Both the position numbers and the translations under genes were made by a program. 64,000 nucleotides of DNA, taken from assembly GCF_001428125.1 (NCBI RefSeq), contig NZ_LMSM01000005.1:191701-255700 (forward strand). Direction: 5' to 3'. The stretch's first letter is position 1. The number at the start of each line of letters is the position of its first letter. The notes beneath the pieces are model-generated. The model did no database searches, was not told the origin of the DNA, and worked only from the letters and a program-made list of their open reading frames with translations. Below, piece after piece: positions 1 to 7,790 of this stretch. The stretch comes from Nocardioides sp. Soil774 (lineage in GTDB: Bacteria > Actinomycetota > Actinomycetes > Propionibacteriales > Nocardioidaceae).

Positions 1-93
1 GGCGCCGGGTTCTCCTTCTGGAACGGCGGGCTGACCTTCATGCTCGACGTGCTGGGCATCTCGGAGAAGGCGACCGGCAAGCGCTTCCACTGA
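1..93 (+). CDS. C-terminal end of an unidentified protein (truncated by window edge)
   Basis: An open frame enters from the left edge and ends at a TGA at 91-93, leaving 30 residues that finish in KATGKRFH. Third codon positions are almost all G or C, so it is coding. The visible tail is rich in Phe, Trp and Gly and then turns basic. I do not recognise the family from so short a piece. Two palindromic repeats follow directly and may end its transcript. Confidence 0.6.
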   Translation, partial: GAGFSFWNGGLTFMLDVLGISEKATGKRFH

Positions 94-110
94 TTCGCTG
101 ACCCGCCGCT

Positions 111-164
111 GGGCGGTGCGTGAGGGGGATTCCCGGGCTCCGGAAGCCGCCTCACGCACCGCCC
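111..164. repeat. Palindromic repeat family 1, copy A
   Basis: The left arm GGGCGGTGCGTGAGG (111-125) pairs with CCTCACGCACCGCCC (150-164) around a loop rich in C and G. It shares its arm core GGTGCGTGAGG with the copies at 184-235 and 1958-2009. It lies just after a stop codon, so it could act as a terminator or mRNA-stabilising hairpin. A recurring intergenic palindrome of this kind resembles REP elements. Confidence 0.75.
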
Positions 165-183
165 GTTGTCGTACGCCCGACGT

Positions 184-235
184 GGCGGTGTGTGAGGCGG
201 GTTTCTGGCCTGCAGAACCCGCCTCACGCACCGCC
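184..235. repeat. Palindromic repeat family 1, copy B
   Basis: The arms are GGCGGTGTGTGAGGCGGG (184-201) and the near complement CCCGCCTCACGCACCGCC (218-235), with one C/T difference in the left arm. It lies 20 bases after copy A, so the two hairpins stand in tandem between the truncated first gene and the sigma factor. Confidence 0.75.
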
Positions 236-324
236 CGGCGGGGCGTTTCGCGCGTCCGACGAACCGATGTGCGTGGTGGGATCGTCGGTAGGGGTGACCC
301 ACTCCCACCCACGAGGAGCCACGC

Positions 325-858
325 ATGACCCGACGCGACCCGGCGGCCTTCGCCGAGTTCGTGGCCGCGCGGTCCGCGGCGCTGCACCGGACGGCGTACC
401 TCATGGTCGGCGAACGCGGGCTGGCCCAGGACCTCCTGCAGGAGGCGCTCACCAAGACGTACGTCGCGTGGCCGCGGCTGCGCGACCCCGGCAAGGCCGA
501 GGCCTACACGCGCAAGGCGATCACCACCACCGCGATCACGTGGTACCGCCGCCGCAGCTGGGGCGAGCGCCCCACGGCCGCCTTCCCCGAGCGCGAGCAC
601 GCCGACCACGTCGACGACCTGACCATCCGTGAGGTGCTGTGGGAGGCGCTACAGGCGCTGCCGCCGCGACAGCGGGCGGCCATCGTCCTCCGCTTCTACG
701 AGGACCTCTCCGAGGCCCGCACCGCCGAGGTGCTCGGCTGCGCGCCCGGCACCGTCAAGAGCCAGGTCTCCGCCGGGCTCCGCAAGCTCCGCGACCACCT
801 GGGCGAGCGCGCCGACGAGGCCGACCTGCCCCTGCACCTGCTGGAGGTGACCCGATGA
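325..858 (+). CDS. ECF-type RNA polymerase sigma factor (SigE-like family)
   Basis: This 177-residue protein directs RNA polymerase to a small regulon. A sigma region 2 core covers about residues 15-75 and includes the LAQDLLQEAL helix. Region 4 covers about 108-155, with LPPRQRAAIVLRFYEDLS followed by a helix-turn-helix (EVLGCAPGTVKSQ). There is no region 3, as in ECF factors. The ATG is preceded by GAGGAG at a normal distance. The stop overlaps the start of the next gene in an ATGA, so the two are probably translated together. That partner has a single membrane segment, as anti-sigma factors often do. The target promoters cannot be told from the sequence. Confidence 0.92.
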   Translation: MTRRDPAAFAEFVAARSAALHRTAYLMVGERGLAQDLLQEALTKTYVAWPRLRDPGKAEAYTRKAITTTAITWYRRRSWGERPTAAFPEREHADHVDDLTIREVLWEALQALPPRQRAAIVLRFYEDLSEARTAEVLGCAPGTVKSQVSAGLRKLRDHLGERADEADLPLHLLEVTR

Positions 859-1928
859 CCGGGCTGCTGACCGACCTCATGCGCGAGCGCGCCGACCACC
901 TCGACGCCCCCTACCTCGACCTCACTGCGATCACCCGCACCGGCGAGCGGCGCGTGCGGCGACGTCGTACGGCGCTGGTGGGCGGCGCCGCGACGGCGGC
1001 TGCCCTCACCGTCCTCGTGCTGCCGGCGCTCGGAGGCGAGGGGCCGGCGCCGGCGCGCGACCTCGCTGCCGACGGCACCACGGCCGTGCCGAGCCCCCTC
1101 GCCTGGATCTCGGGCAGCACGCTGCACCGCGTCGGTCGGCCCGACACCGACCTCGGCGTCGACGTCCGTGCCTGGGTGTGGGTCGGCGACGACATCGCCT
1201 TCACCGACGCCGAGCGCCGGGTCAGGCTGTGGAGCGGCGACGCACTGGACGTCGTGGGACGCTCGGCCGCCGTCCCCCAGGACAAGCAGGAGCTCTTCTC
1301 CGACGGCACGCTCGTGGCCTGGCTCGGCGCCGACGGCGCGTGGCAAGCGCTCGACACGACGACCGGCGAGCTGACGTCGGACGGCGCCGGGCCCTACCGC
1401 TCCGACCCGACGCGGAGCCAGGTCACGGCCATCGACGGGTCCGTCGTCTACGGCCTCGACGCCCGCGGCGTCGTCGCGTGGGACACGACGGCGGGCCGCG
1501 TGGACGTCGTCGACCGCGACGCCGCGCGCGTGGTCATCGATGCCGAGGGCGGCGTGCTGCTGCGCGCCACGGGCGACGGCGACGCCCGCGTCGAGGGCGG
1601 CGGGCGCAACCTGGCCGTCACGGTCGACAGCTTCGCCAACCTCTCGGCGGACGGTGCCCACGTGGTGGCGGAGAGCGACGACGTGGGTGTCCTGCTCGAC
1701 ACCACCACCGGCGAGCGGCTCACCCTCGACACGGGCTTCGGCTGGTCGCTGCCGTTCCAGTGGGTCGACGACGACACGGTCGCGGTGCTGGCCTTCACCG
1801 GAGCCCGCACCGACGCCGTGGACCACCCCTTCCTGGTGGCGTGCACCGTCGCCGACGGCGCGTGCACCGACGCGCAGCCGCTCCCGACAGCCTTCCAGCT
1901 GCCCGTGGGCATCCACTTCGACCGATGA
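855..1928 (+). CDS. Membrane-anchored protein coupled to the ECF sigma factor, possible anti-sigma or sensor
   Basis: This 357-residue protein has a short cytoplasmic N-terminus ending in a basic patch (RRVRRRR, about 32-38) and one membrane segment (about 40-59). The remainder is predicted extracellular, with repeated beta-strand and Asp/Gly turns that look like a degenerate beta-propeller. I chose the ATG at 855 because it overlaps the sigma-factor stop. The longer frame upstream is a shadow inside the sigma gene. Its position suggests control of the sigma factor or a sensor role. I see no ZAS zinc motif (HxxxCxxC), so an anti-sigma function is only inferred. Confidence 0.8.
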   Translation: MTGLLTDLMRERADHLDAPYLDLTAITRTGERRVRRRRTALVGGAATAAALTVLVLPALGGEGPAPARDLAADGTTAVPSPLAWISGSTLHRVGRPDTDLGVDVRAWVWVGDDIAFTDAERRVRLWSGDALDVVGRSAAVPQDKQELFSDGTLVAWLGADGAWQALDTTTGELTSDGAGPYRSDPTRSQVTAIDGSVVYGLDARGVVAWDTTAGRVDVVDRDAARVVIDAEGGVLLRATGDGDARVEGGGRNLAVTVDSFANLSADGAHVVAESDDVGVLLDTTTGERLTLDTGFGWSLPFQWVDDDTVAVLAFTGARTDAVDHPFLVACTVADGACTDAQPLPTAFQLPVGIHFDR

Positions 1929-1957
1929 GGCGCGGCGGTCGGCGTACGGCTCGCTGC

Positions 1958-2009
1958 AGCGGTGCGTGAGGCGGGTTCTGGCACGTCAGGACCCGCCTCA
2001 CGCACCGCT
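1958..2009. repeat. Palindromic repeat family 1, copy C, between convergent genes
   Basis: The arms AGCGGTGCGTGAGGCGGGT (from 1958) and ACCCGCCTCACGCACCGCT (to 2009) pair over 23 bases with one mismatch around a 6-base loop (1981-1986). It lies between the convergent ends of the sigma-associated gene (1928) and the permease (2028), where it could be a two-way terminator. It is the most perfect of the three copies. Confidence 0.8.
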
Positions 2010-2027
2010 CGAGAGGGCGTACGTCGC

Positions 2028-3533
2028 TCAGCCCGCGTCGGCGGGACGCGTGTGCTTGTCGTACTCCCCGCGACCGAGGCGGCTGTGCGAGCGGCCGTAG
2101 GCGAAGTACACGACGAGGCCGATGACCATCCACACCAGGAACCGGACCCAGGTCTCGCCGATGAGGTTGAGCATCAGGTAGAAGCACAGCACCACCGAGG
2201 CCGTCGCGACCACCCACACTGCGGGCGTACGGAACGCGCGGGGCAGCTCGGGGCGCGTACGGCGCAGGACCAGCACGCCCACGCTGACCAGCATGAACGC
2301 GAAGAGCGTGCCGATGCTGACGAGGTCGCCGAGGGTGGCGAAGTCGACGAAGCCGGAGAGCAGGGCCACGCCGACGCCCGTGATCGCGGTGAGGCGGTAC
2401 GGCGTGCCGAGGGTCGGGTGCACCTTGGCCAGGGAGGTGGGCAGCAGGCCGTCGCGGGCCATCGCGAACGCGACCCGGGTCTGGCCCATCATCAGGATCA
2501 GCACCACGACGGTGAGCCCGATGGTCGCGCCGACCGAGATCACGTTGCCGATCCACTGCACCCCGACCTTGTCGAAGGCGGTCGCCAGCGGTGCGGCGTC
2601 GTCGGGGTCGATGTCGGTGTAGGACTGCATGCCGGTGATGACCAGGCAGACCGCGATGTAGAGCACGGTGACGATGGCGAGCGAGCCGAGGATGCCGATC
2701 GGCACGTCGCGCTGCGGGTTCCTGGTCTCCTCCGCGGTGGTGGCCACCACGTCGAAGCCGATGAAGGCGAAGAACACGATCGCCGCGCCCGCCACGACAC
2801 CGCCGATGCCGAAGACGGCCGGCTCGAGGCCGAAGAGCGAGGTGATGAGGGGCGACTGCCAGAAGCCGCCGTCGGCTCCGCTGGTGGGCTGGCTTGGCGG
2901 GATGAACGGCGTGTAGTTGGCCGTCTTGATGTAGCCGACACCCATCACGATGACGAGGGCGACGACGACCAGCTTGATCGCGACGATGACCTGGTTGATC
3001 CGGCTGGAGAGCTTGATGCCGCCGATCAGCACGCCGGCCACGAGGAGCGAGATGACGACGGCCGGGAGGTTGACGATGCCGTCACCGGCCGAGGCCAGCG
3101 AGGCAGGGATCTCGAGCGGCGTCCCCTCCAAGACGTTCTGGAGGTAGCCGGAGAAGCCCGCAGCGAGCGCGGAGGCACCGACGGTGAACTCGAGGACCAG
3201 GTCCCAGCCGATGATCCAGGCGACGAGCTCGCCGAAGGTGGCGTAGGAGAACGTGTAGGCGCTCCCCGCGACCGGCACCGTCGAGGCGAACTCGGCGTAG
3301 CAGAGCGCGGCGAGCGCGCACGCCAGGCCGGCGATCAGGAACGAGATCGCGATGGCGGGCCCGGCGTTGGTCGCAGCGACCAGGCCGGTGTAGACGAAGA
3401 TGCCGGCGCCGATGATGACGCCCACGCCGAAGACCGTGAGGTCGAGGGCGCCGAGGTTCTTCTTCAGCCGGTGCTCCGGCTCCTCGGTCTCCGCGATGGA
3501 CTGCTCGACTGACTTGGTGCGGAACAGGCTCAT
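2028..3533 (-). CDS. APC superfamily amino-acid permease
   Basis: This 501-residue membrane protein has about 12 hydrophobic segments. The N-terminal motif GVGVIIGAGIFV (about 36-47) is the hallmark first helix of amino acid/polyamine/organocation carriers, and the following EFASTVPVAGSAYTFSY agrees with the cationic amino-acid transporter branch (YfnA/YhdG/CAT-like). It probably takes up an amino acid in exchange for or together with H+. The substrate is not resolved. A TAGGTT hexamer lies 6 bases upstream of the ATG, so the mRNA may be leaderless. It faces away from dxs and appears monocistronic. Confidence 0.9.
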   Translation of the reverse strand: MSLFRTKSVEQSIAETEEPEHRLKKNLGALDLTVFGVGVIIGAGIFVYTGLVAATNAGPAIAISFLIAGLACALAALCYAEFASTVPVAGSAYTFSYATFGELVAWIIGWDLVLEFTVGASALAAGFSGYLQNVLEGTPLEIPASLASAGDGIVNLPAVVISLLVAGVLIGGIKLSSRINQVIVAIKLVVVALVIVMGVGYIKTANYTPFIPPSQPTSGADGGFWQSPLITSLFGLEPAVFGIGGVVAGAAIVFFAFIGFDVVATTAEETRNPQRDVPIGILGSLAIVTVLYIAVCLVITGMQSYTDIDPDDAAPLATAFDKVGVQWIGNVISVGATIGLTVVVLILMMGQTRVAFAMARDGLLPTSLAKVHPTLGTPYRLTAITGVGVALLSGFVDFATLGDLVSIGTLFAFMLVSVGVLVLRRTRPELPRAFRTPAVWVVATASVVLCFYLMLNLIGETWVRFLVWMVIGLVVYFAYGRSHSRLGRGEYDKHTRPADAG

Positions 3534-3539
3534 GGCGGC

Positions 3540-3545
3540 AACCTA
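3540..3545 (-). promoter_or_regulatory. Candidate -10 box of the amino-acid permease gene
   Basis: TAGGTT on the minus strand, 6 bases before the ATG at 3533. No convincing -35 is seen. Confidence 0.5.
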
Positions 3546-3581
3546 GCCGCGCGGGCGTCTACCCGCGAGTCACCCGACGCC

Positions 3582-5492
3582 TCAGGGGTGGCCGGCCACC
3601 CGGGCGACCTCGACCGGGTCGTCGCCGTCCAGCGCCGTGACGGCCTCGACGACGTCGCGTGCGATCGTCTGCGCATCGAGCCCGATGCGAGCCAGGATGG
3701 CGTCGCGCTTGGCGTGGTCGAGGAACTCCTGCGGGACGCCGTGGAGGTGGAACGGCGTGTGGACGTCGGCGTCGTTGAGGGTCTGGAGCAGCACCGCGCC
3801 GCACCCGCCGACCCGGCCGTTGTCCTCGACGCTGACCACGAGGCGGTGCTCGCGGGCCAGCTCGATGATCGCCGGGTCGACCGGCTTGACCCAGCGCGGG
3901 TCCACCACGGTGACGCCGATGCCCTGCGCGGTCAGGCGCGAGGCGACCTCGACCGCCGTGGTCGCCATCGACCCGACGGCCACGATGAGGACGTCCTGGG
4001 CGCCCTCGCGGACCAGCACGTCGGTGCCGCCGGCGCGACCGATCGCGGGGACGTCGGCGGGCGGCGGGCCCTTGGGGAAACGTACGACGGTGGGCGCGTC
4101 GTCGACCTCGACGGCCTCGTCGAGCAGCTCGTGGAGCCTCGTGACGTCGCGCGGGGCGGCGAGCCTCAGGCCGGGCACGACCTGGAGGATCGACATGTCC
4201 CACATGCCGTTGTGGCTGGCACCGTCGTCGCCGGTGACCCCGGAGCGGTCGAGCACGAACGTCACCCCGCACCTGTGCAGCGCGACGTCCATCAGCACCT
4301 GGTCGAAGGCGCGGTTGAGGAAGGTGGCGTAGACCGCGAAGACCGGGTGCATCCCGCCCATCGCGAGGCCGGCGGCCGAGGTGACGGCGTGCTGCTCGGC
4401 GATGCCGACGTCGAAGGTGCGCTCGGGGAACTTCTGCGCGAAGACGTCGAGGCCGACCGGGTGCATCATCGCGGCGGTGATCGCGACGACGTCCTCGCGG
4501 CGCTCACCCAGCTCGACGATCGCCTCGGAGAAGTGGTCGGTCCAGATCTTGCCCTTGGGCTTCTCCGCCCCGGTCTGCACGTCGAACGGGCCGGGCGCGT
4601 GGAACTGGTCGGCCTCGTGGCGCAGGGCCGGGTCGTAGCCCTGTCCCTTGCGGGTGAGGGCGTGCACGATCACCGGTCCGCCGAAGCGCTTGGCCTTGGT
4701 CAGCGCCTGCTCCATCGCGGCGCGGTCGTGGCCGTCGACCGGGCCGACGTACTTCAGGCCGAGGTCCTCGAACAGGCCCTGCGGGGCGAGCGCGTCCTTC
4801 ATGCCCTTCTTGACCGCGTGCAGCGCGTCGTAGGCGGCGTGCCCGACGCCGGGCACCTGGTTGAGCCGCTTCTTCACCAGGTCGAGCACCTGCTCGTAGC
4901 GCGGGTTGGTGCGCAGCGTGGTGAGCGCGGTCGCCAGCCCACCGATGGTCGGGGTGTAGGAGCGCTCGTTGTCGTTGACCACGATCACGAGCCGGCTCGA
5001 GCGCGCGATCGCGATGTTGTTGAGCGCCTCCCAGGCCATGCCCCCGGTGAGCGCACCGTCGCCGATCACGGCGACGACGTGGCGGTCCTCGCCCTTGATG
5101 GCGTAGGCCTTGGCGAGGCCGTCGGCGTAGGACAGCGAGGTGGAGGCGTGGGAGTTCTCCACGATGTCGTGCTCGGACTCGGCCTGGCTGGGGTAGCCGC
5201 TGAGACCGCCCTCCTTGCGCAGGGTGGAGAACTCGGCGTGCCGCCCGGTGACGAGCTTGTGGACGTAGGACTGGTGGCCGGTGTCGAAGACGACGCGGTC
5301 GCGCGGGGAGTCGAAGACCCGGTGGATGGCCAGCGTGAGCTCGACGACACCGAGGTTGGGACCCAGGTGCCCTGAGTTGGTCGCCACCGTGCGGATCATC
5401 ACGTCACGGATCTCGGCGGCGAGCTCGTCGAGCTGCTCCGCCGAGAGTCCGCGGAGGTCGCGCGGGGAGCCGATCGAGTCGAGGAGTGCCAT
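3582..5492 (-). CDS. dxs: 1-deoxy-D-xylulose-5-phosphate synthase
   Basis: This enzyme condenses pyruvate with glyceraldehyde 3-phosphate using thiamine diphosphate, the first step of the MEP isoprenoid pathway. The 636 residues match the usual length. Visible signatures are [15 protein letters not shown] (about 39-53), the ThDP/Mg motif [16 protein letters not shown] (about 144-159), and the transketolase-like segments [15 protein letters not shown] and GIAEQHAV. The ATG at 5492 starts the canonical [10 protein letters not shown]. The open frame continues upstream but the extra residues are shadow sequence. A TAGACT hexamer sits 8 bases before the ATG. The gene is isolated here; Rv2682c (dxs1) lies close to the Rv2689c block in M. 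tuberculosis too, from memory. Confidence 0.97.
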   Translation of the reverse strand: MALLDSIGSPRDLRGLSAEQLDELAAEIRDVMIRTVATNSGHLGPNLGVVELTLAIHRVFDSPRDRVVFDTGHQSYVHKLVTGRHAEFSTLRKEGGLSGYPSQAESEHDIVENSHASTSLSYADGLAKAYAIKGEDRHVVAVIGDGALTGGMAWEALNNIAIARSSRLVIVVNDNERSYTPTIGGLATALTTLRTNPRYEQVLDLVKKRLNQVPGVGHAAYDALHAVKKGMKDALAPQGLFEDLGLKYVGPVDGHDRAAMEQALTKAKRFGGPVIVHALTRKGQGYDPALRHEADQFHAPGPFDVQTGAEKPKGKIWTDHFSEAIVELGERREDVVAITAAMMHPVGLDVFAQKFPERTFDVGIAEQHAVTSAAGLAMGGMHPVFAVYATFLNRAFDQVLMDVALHRCGVTFVLDRSGVTGDDGASHNGMWDMSILQVVPGLRLAAPRDVTRLHELLDEAVEVDDAPTVVRFPKGPPPADVPAIGRAGGTDVLVREGAQDVLIVAVGSMATTAVEVASRLTAQGIGVTVVDPRWVKPVDPAIIELAREHRLVVSVEDNGRVGGCGAVLLQTLNDADVHTPFHLHGVPQEFLDHAKRDAILARIGLDAQTIARDVVEAVTALDGDDPVEVARVAGHP

Positions 5493-5500
5493 GGGGCCTG

Positions 5501-5506
5501 AGTCTA
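5501..5506 (-). promoter_or_regulatory. Candidate -10 box of dxs
   Basis: TAGACT on the minus strand, 8 bases before the dxs ATG, which predicts a transcript with almost no leader. Confidence 0.5.
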
Positions 5507-5508
5507 TT

Positions 5509-6438
5509 TCATGCCAGGTCAACCACGGCCACCGACGGCTCGTGCAGGCTGCCCAGCCACACCCGGCCGTCGTGCTCCCGCACGCCGGTGACCATGTGGT
5601 AGCCGGGGTCCGCGAGGTCGACGTCGTGGACGAGACGACCGTCGTCGTCGTAGGCCTGCACGCGGATCGTGCGCTTCGGCTTGGGCTGGAGCGCCTCGGG
5701 GATGCGGGTGACCGCCCGGCGCAGCACCATCGGGGCCGACCCGAGGCGCTCGACCAGCGGGTCGACCGGGCTGGCGATCGTGACCCACACGAGTCCGTCG
5801 CTGCCACGGCTGATGTTGTCGGGATAGCCCGGCAGGTCGGTCACGAGGTGGTCGCGCTCCCCCGCCCGCGCCCCGGTGAGCCAGAGGCGTACGACGCTGC
5901 GTCCACGCGTCTCGGCCACGCAGACGAACGACTCGTCCGCGGCCAGGGCCACGCCGTTGGCGAAGGCGAGGCCCTCCAGCACCACCGTGACCGTGCCGTC
6001 CGGGTCGCGCCTCACGAGACGGCCGGTGCGCGTGTCCTGGACGAAGTCGTCCTTCCACTGCTGCACGCCGTAGTGCAGCGAGGAGTCGCTGAACCAGATC
6101 GTCCCGTCGTTCGCGACCGCGGCGTTGTTGCAGAACCTCATCGCCCGGCCGTCGAGGCGGTCGAGCAGGACCTCCACGGCGCCGGTGGCCGGGTCGACGT
6201 CGAGCAGGCCGCGCTCGGCGTCGCAGACGAGCAGATGCCCGTCGCCCAGCAGCTCGATGCCCAGGGGACGGCCGCCGGTGTCGGCGACCCGGCGCGTGCT
6301 GCCGGTCGCGGGATCGAGCGCCCAGAGCGCGCCGTCCTCGGTGCCGGTGAAGACGGTGCCGTCCGCAGCGACGACGACGTCCTCGGCGCCCATCGCCGGG
6401 ACTGGGTGGACGGTGAGGGCCTGGCGCGAGTCGGTCAT
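5509..6438 (-). CDS. SMP-30/gluconolactonase/strictosidine-synthase-like beta-propeller protein
   Basis: This 309-residue protein has repeated blades of the six-bladed SMP-30 type, for example [17 protein letters not shown] near the start and the conserved [19 protein letters not shown] (about 102-120) and [11 protein letters not shown] (about 200-210) motifs of the strictosidine-synthase-like branch. Members are calcium-dependent lactonases or hydrolases; the substrate here is unknown. No signal peptide is visible, so it should be cytoplasmic. Its ATG overlaps the stop of the upstream Nudix gene by 4 bases, so the two are likely co-translated, which hints at a metabolite-cleanup role for the pair. 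Confidence 0.85.
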   Translation of the reverse strand: MTDSRQALTVHPVPAMGAEDVVVAADGTVFTGTEDGALWALDPATGSTRRVADTGGRPLGIELLGDGHLLVCDAERGLLDVDPATGAVEVLLDRLDGRAMRFCNNAAVANDGTIWFSDSSLHYGVQQWKDDFVQDTRTGRLVRRDPDGTVTVVLEGLAFANGVALAADESFVCVAETRGRSVVRLWLTGARAGERDHLVTDLPGYPDNISRGSDGLVWVTIASPVDPLVERLGSAPMVLRRAVTRIPEALQPKPKRTIRVQAYDDDGRLVHDVDLADPGYHMVTGVREHDGRVWLGSLHEPSVAVVDLA

Positions 6439-6983
6439 GGCGCCATGCTGGCGTAGAGCGGGCTGTCGAGGAAGGCCGGCACGATGTCGGTCGCCGCCGA
6501 GGTCAGGTCGAGACCTCGGGCGACGTGGGGGTCGACGAAGACGATCTGCCGGCCCTCGCGGCAGTCGATGTCGGCGTCGGTGAGCTCGGTCGCCGCCACG
6601 AACACCTGCGCCAGGTCCCACGTGCCGTTGGCGTCGCGGTGGTCGACGACGAACTCCTCGAAGAGGTGCAGCGCGCCTCGTGGGAGCCGCACGCCGGTCT
6701 CCTCCTCCAGCTCGCGGTGCGCGGCGGACACGAAGTCCTCGCCCGGGTCGACGTGCCCGCCCGCCAGGCCCCACTTCTCGGGGTCGATGCGCGGGTGCTC
6801 GTCGCGCTCCTGCAGCAGGATCCAGCCGCGCGGGTCGACCAGGACGACGCTGGCGAAGCGCAGCGGGTCGGGGCCCGGGTCGAACGGGTGCGCGGCCGTC
6901 CACGCACTCAGGTGCGGCTCGACGAGCGCGGTCGACGGCACCAGCGCGAGGTCGGGCAGCGCGGCCGGGTCGACGAACACCAT
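6435..6983 (-). CDS. Nudix hydrolase, second domain of the interrupted tandem gene
   Basis: This 182-residue ORF begins in the tail of domain 1 and contains one complete Nudix fold. The Nudix box runs over about 75-97 (GGHVDPGEDF, then REL.EE.GV), with all the metal-binding acidic residues kept. Nudix enzymes hydrolyse nucleoside diphosphates linked to another group; the substrate is unknown. The ATG at 6983 is internal to the longer interrupted frame and has no strong ribosome site, so it may be translated only after reinitiation or not at all. It overlaps the downstream lactonase start by 4 bases. Confidence 0.65.
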   Translation of the reverse strand: MVFVDPAALPDLALVPSTALVEPHLSAWTAAHPFDPGPDPLRFASVVLVDPRGWILLQERDEHPRIDPEKWGLAGGHVDPGEDFVSAAHRELEEETGVRLPRGALHLFEEFVVDHRDANGTWDLAQVFVAATELTDADIDCREGRQIVFVDPHVARGLDLTSAATDIVPAFLDSPLYASMAP

Positions 6984-7067
6984 CTGCCGGCCCTCGTGGC
7001 ACTCGACGTCGCGGTCGCTGAGCGTCGTACGCGCGACGAAGGCGTGGAACCAGAAGGTGCCGCGGTC

Positions 7068-7316
7068 CTAGGTGACGAGCTCGAACCGGCCCAGGTCGGT
7101 GAGGTCGTCCGGCGCGACGACCACCCCGGTCTCCTCGGCGAGCTCACGCACCGCACCCTCGACGGGCCGCTCGTCGCCCTCGAGGCCGCCGCCGGGGAAG
7201 CACCACAGGTCGGGCCACGCCGGCGCGTGCTCGTCACGCTCCTGCATGAGCACCCGCCCGCGCGGGTCGACGAGGGTCACCTGGACGAAGTCGGTGCGGA
7301 CGTCGGTTGGGGACAT
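7068..7316 (-). CDS. Nudix hydrolase, first domain, truncated by amber stop
   Basis: The 82-residue product carries an intact Nudix box: G43, E49, R57-E58-L59 and E61-E62 fit GX5EX7REUXEEXGU. It ends at a TAG before the last strand and helix of the fold, so on its own it is probably unstable. A TAGGGT hexamer lies 6 bases before its ATG, so this is the transcription start of the Nudix/lactonase operon. Confidence 0.65.
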   Translation of the reverse strand: MSPTDVRTDFVQVTLVDPRGRVLMQERDEHAPAWPDLWCFPGGGLEGDERPVEGAVRELAEETGVVVAPDDLTDLGRFELVT

Positions 7317-7322
7317 CCGCCG

Positions 7323-7328
7323 ACCCTA
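7323..7328 (-). promoter_or_regulatory. Candidate -10 box of the Nudix/lactonase operon
   Basis: TAGGGT on the minus strand, 6 bases before the ATG at 7316. Confidence 0.5.
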
Positions 7329-7336
7329 GTCAGCCC

Positions 7337-7753
7337 TCACATCCGCACCCGGTAGCGACGCCCGCGCAGAGCGTCCTCGACCAGCCCGACCTCGCGGCGT
7401 ACGGCGAGCAGGCGGGCGTCCTCGAGCTGGAAGGTCTGCACCGCCGCCAGGACGACGGCCTCGTCGGCCACGTCCTTGAGGTCGCCACGGATCTCGCTCA
7501 GCCCGCGGCGCGTGGCGAGCTGCTGCGCCTCGACGTGGAGCACCGCGAAGCGGGCCAGGACCACCACGTGACGGCGCAGACCGGGGAAGCGGCGGTAGTC
7601 GGGCGGGCACAGGTCGAGGAGCCAGCTGGCGGCGGTCGCCTCCCAGTCGGGCGCGTCCGGCGGCCGGACCTGCCGCGGCCACCCGGGCGGGGCGACCCCG
7701 CGGTGGCCGGGCGGTGGCGTCGCCCGTTGCGGGGGGCGCGGTGCCGGGAACAT
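7337..7753 (-). CDS. Uncharacterised protein under an SOS box
   Basis: This 138-residue protein has a Pro-rich N-terminus (about 1-35) followed by a mostly helical, Leu/Ala/Arg-rich body (WLLDLCPPDYRRF, then RHVVVLARFAVLHVEAQQ) and a basic end. I recall similar unannotated proteins in other actinobacteria but know no function. The key point is its promoter: a TACACT hexamer lies 6 bases before the ATG, and a perfect LexA operator touches that hexamer on its upstream side. The gene should therefore be induced by DNA damage. It does not resemble LexA, RecA, ImuA or ImuB. It has no membrane segment or enzyme motif that I can see. Confidence 0.8.
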   Translation of the reverse strand: MFPAPRPPQRATPPPGHRGVAPPGWPRQVRPPDAPDWEATAASWLLDLCPPDYRRFPGLRRHVVVLARFAVLHVEAQQLATRRGLSEIRGDLKDVADEAVVLAAVQTFQLEDARLLAVRREVGLVEDALRGRRYRVRM

Positions 7754-7759
7754 CCCGTC

Positions 7760-7765
7760 AGTGTA
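7760..7765 (-). promoter_or_regulatory. Candidate -10 box of the SOS-controlled unknown gene
   Basis: TACACT on the minus strand, 6 bases before the ATG at 7753 and directly adjoining the LexA operator. Confidence 0.6.
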
Positions 7766-7781
7766 TCGAACATGTGTTCGA
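7766..7781. promoter_or_regulatory. Perfect LexA (SOS) box
   Basis: TCGAACATGTGTTCGA is an exact match to the actinobacterial SOS box TCGAAC-N4-GTTCGA, and its ATGT spacer makes 14 of the 16 bases self-complementary. It occupies the space between the -10 and the expected -35 of the 7337-7753 gene, where bound LexA would block RNA polymerase. It also lies 10 bases beyond the stop of the upstream GNAT gene, so the control should concern only the downstream unknown gene. Confidence 0.85.
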
Positions 7782-7790
7782 CACGTGGCC

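Larger units (their letters stand above)
6435..7316 (-). pseudogene. Tandem Nudix hydrolase gene interrupted by an in-frame amber codon
   Basis: Read through a single TAG (7068-7070), the frame is continuous from the ATG at 7316 to the stop at 6435 and would encode about 293 residues with two Nudix domains. The sequence after the TAG (DRGTFWFHAFVARTTLSDRD, then ECHEGRQMVFVDP) matches the equivalent part of the second domain (TWDLAQVFVAATELTDADID, then CREGRQIVFVDP). The stop therefore falls inside domain 1, and a single base change would restore the protein. It could be a recent nonsense mutation, a sequencing error or a readthrough site. The two halves are also given as separate ORFs. Confidence 0.75.
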
